Assembly (NCBI GenBank): GCA_002245135.1
Contig: NGBS01000011.1
Coordinates: forward strand, 1 to 64,000
Reading direction: 5' to 3'
DNA: 64,000 nucleotides
Origin: Proteromonas lacertae
Lineage: Eukaryota; Sar; Bigyra; Opalinata; Proteromonadidae
Shown here: positions 62,555 through 64,000 of the stretch, in pieces
Numbering within the stretch: position 1 is the first letter of the stretch
How the letters are laid out: the number at the start of each line of letters is the position of its first letter
Program-made: the position numbers and the translations under genes
Notes under the pieces: generated by a model
Database searches by the model: none
The model's input: the letters and a program-made list of their open reading frames with translations, nothing else
What the model was told of the DNA's origin: nothing

Positions 62555-63630
62555 CTAATTTCTAATCTCCTGTTCTGGATCTGGCTGTTCACTAGACATA
62601 GTACAATTCAATAATTTTGAACTATCAGCATTACTACTTCTCTTTCTAGCAGGATTTAAAGGAGAATTAACAAATGAACAATTTGATAAATGACTATGAC
62701 TTCTAGCAGCATTTGAACTCATCCCTTTGTTACACATATTCGTATAACTACTACCTATTTTCTTCAGTCTATGAATACTAGGATTACAAGCTGCACTCGA
62801 GCTTAAAAATTGTATTTGCAGTTGATTTAATATCTCTACTAATCGTTTTTCTTGTTGATCTGTAGTTTCACAACAATATTCATAATAAAAAGGATTTGGA
62901 TAATTATTAAATGATCTTTTTAAGACTGTACAACACGTCTCAGGAGGTAGCATACCATTATTATTACGTAAATATTCTACAATTTGTGGCATTTCTTTAA
63001 TTCTTCTATTTATGGTGCCCCAATAATTATCTAATGTGTGTTTGGAGAGTTGAAGTCGAAAAAGCGTTAAACTTTCAAATATTTCATTTACATCAGCTAA
63101 AAGATCGATAAAACGTGAAAATAACATATATCCTTTATTCTCCCTATTAAAATATATAAAAAATATATATATTAATTTTTATACTCAGCATATTGTTGAT
63201 AATAATCCATATAAAAATCACTTGCACTTAATCCCATAAAAACTAAATAATCTCTATACAAATCCATTGATATTTTATTTACATCAGTCATACCGAGAAA
63301 TGCAAATGAACACATTATTATCATATCTGTTGGAAGTAACATATGTGAAGAGACTAAAAATAAAAAAGAATGCCAGGATAGGTAATGCTCTTTGGTTTTG
63401 TAGGATGAATATATAGCTTTTCCATACCCGCTATCACAACTTATTTTTAAATATCTGAACCAATCGTCGATAGATACAGAGTAATTGTTGAAACTAAGTA
63501 AAAATAAAAAATAATAGTATACTATCTGCAACATCGAATATATATTTCCTGTAGTCTGCAAACTTCGTAAGTATTGTCTAAATATTATATTCATTAACCA
63601 TACAATAAAAACACTCACATACCCAAGCAT
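62555..63630 (-). CDS. Third EF-hand-like family member, 5' end unresolved
   Basis: The last two exons are clear: about 63630-63173 region and 63132-62555, joined by an intron of about 41 nt starting GTATAA, which gives ...QQYAEENKGYMLFSRFIDLL... The order of features matches the gene at 9895-11374: a W-x-x-F helix (HYLSWHSFLFLV for TDWNTFFCFV), a second hand-like segment (MTDVNKISMDLYRDYLVF), a loop and helix (QYAEENKGYMLFSRFIDLLA for QYNCNKDGIITFAQFYSLV), then an Arg-rich helix and a segment before PP or LP. The loop lacks acidic ligands, so calcium binding is doubtful. The C-terminal 90 residues are Ser/Asn-rich. Upstream exons could not be joined with certainty. Confidence 0.55.
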
Positions 63631-63645
63631 CTTTCGCTGTTAGAT

Positions 63646-64000
63646 GAAAAAGTAATCTATATGGCGTTTTATATAATGTTTTATATTGTTCAGTCAGTAT
63701 TGTAGAAGCATTTCTCTAGCCAATATAAAAATACACCTTATATACTATTTCCTGCTCTTGAGCTATTGACTCAACGACTAAATTGAGTACATAATATAAA
63801 TGTTATACTATCATGGCTATCACCCTCATCCATTGATTTAGTTAAAAAATGAAAATCAAAACGATTTTTTTCACAAACCAATTTTGACTTTTTTTGTTTT
63901 TAATGAAACAATTCATAATGACCTGAAACATGGTTTAGTATTTATATTTTATGTGTTTTATTAAGTCTCATACGTTTATATATTCAAGGTTAGGTGAAAT
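63646..64000. other. Window end, no further gene resolved
   Basis: This may contain the first exon or promoter of the minus-strand gene. A CTCAAGAGCA stretch (minus strand, about 63750-63765) resembles the TCAAGC element, and GGTTTGTGAAA with ATCGTTTT recurs at about 63855-63885 as before the EGF gene. Confidence 0.4.

Noticed and set aside
1-64000. tRNA, rRNA, retroelement or virus-derived genes
   Set aside because: I saw no cloverleaf, rRNA core, reverse transcriptase, integrase or capsid signature. Short tRNA genes could be missed by eye.

Overview
This window looks like nuclear DNA of an AT-rich, gene-dense, unicellular eukaryote that carries flagella or cilia and respires aerobically. 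It contains about 20 protein genes on both strands, many split by very short introns (about 23-53 nt, nearly all GTAT...TAG). TAA, TAG and TGA all end genes, and host proteins carry long Asn, Gln, Thr/Ser and Glu runs. A mitoribosomal protein (mL46) implies a translating mitochondrion. An ARMC9 homologue and a tubulin ligase (TTLL) imply a cilium. I cannot name the lineage from sequence alone. I joined exons by eye using reading frame, the intron consensus and family similarity; every multi-exon model given with exact exons sums to a multiple of three, except the USP gene, which carries one extra base.

Layout. 1-3059: tail of a Sel1-repeat gene, a heterotrimeric G-alpha gene and a BAG6-like ubiquitin-like protein. 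3209-11374: an accessory block in which two copies of an EF-hand-type gene (left copy decayed, right copy open when spliced) flank a CACTA/EnSpm-like DNA transposon with CACTATAAAAA terminal inverted repeats. 11933-19000: TTLL, an unknown small gene, then a divergent RNA-processing pair (SRRM1-like and RPRD1-like). 19044-23901: a very large secreted protein with EGF modules at both ends and a repeated Cys-containing module between them. 24035-30853: mL46, the DEAD-box helicase DDX31/Dbp7 and ciliary ARMC9. 30982-36197: a fusion of soluble-type adenylyl cyclase and cyclic-nucleotide phosphodiesterase. 36915-43534: a chromatin reader with two PHD/extended-PHD cassettes. 43807-45015: a coiled-coil protein. 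45607-54304: a USP9X-class deubiquitinase. 54536-59864: a disordered CaaX-box protein, a Gdt1/TMEM165 cation transporter, a BCL7-like protein, an AlaX editing protein and a possible REC114-like protein. 60289-63630: a membrane-anchored pseudokinase of the eIF2-alpha-kinase type and a third member of the EF-hand-like family.

How the genes connect. G-alpha and the cyclase/phosphodiesterase fusion are both signalling genes, but soluble-type cyclases are usually driven by bicarbonate or calcium rather than G proteins. TTLL and ARMC9 point to ciliary work. SRRM1, RPRD1, the PHD protein and BCL7 point to transcription and splicing. A short element, CTCAAGCCA or TCAAGC, recurs upstream of several starts and is my best promoter candidate.
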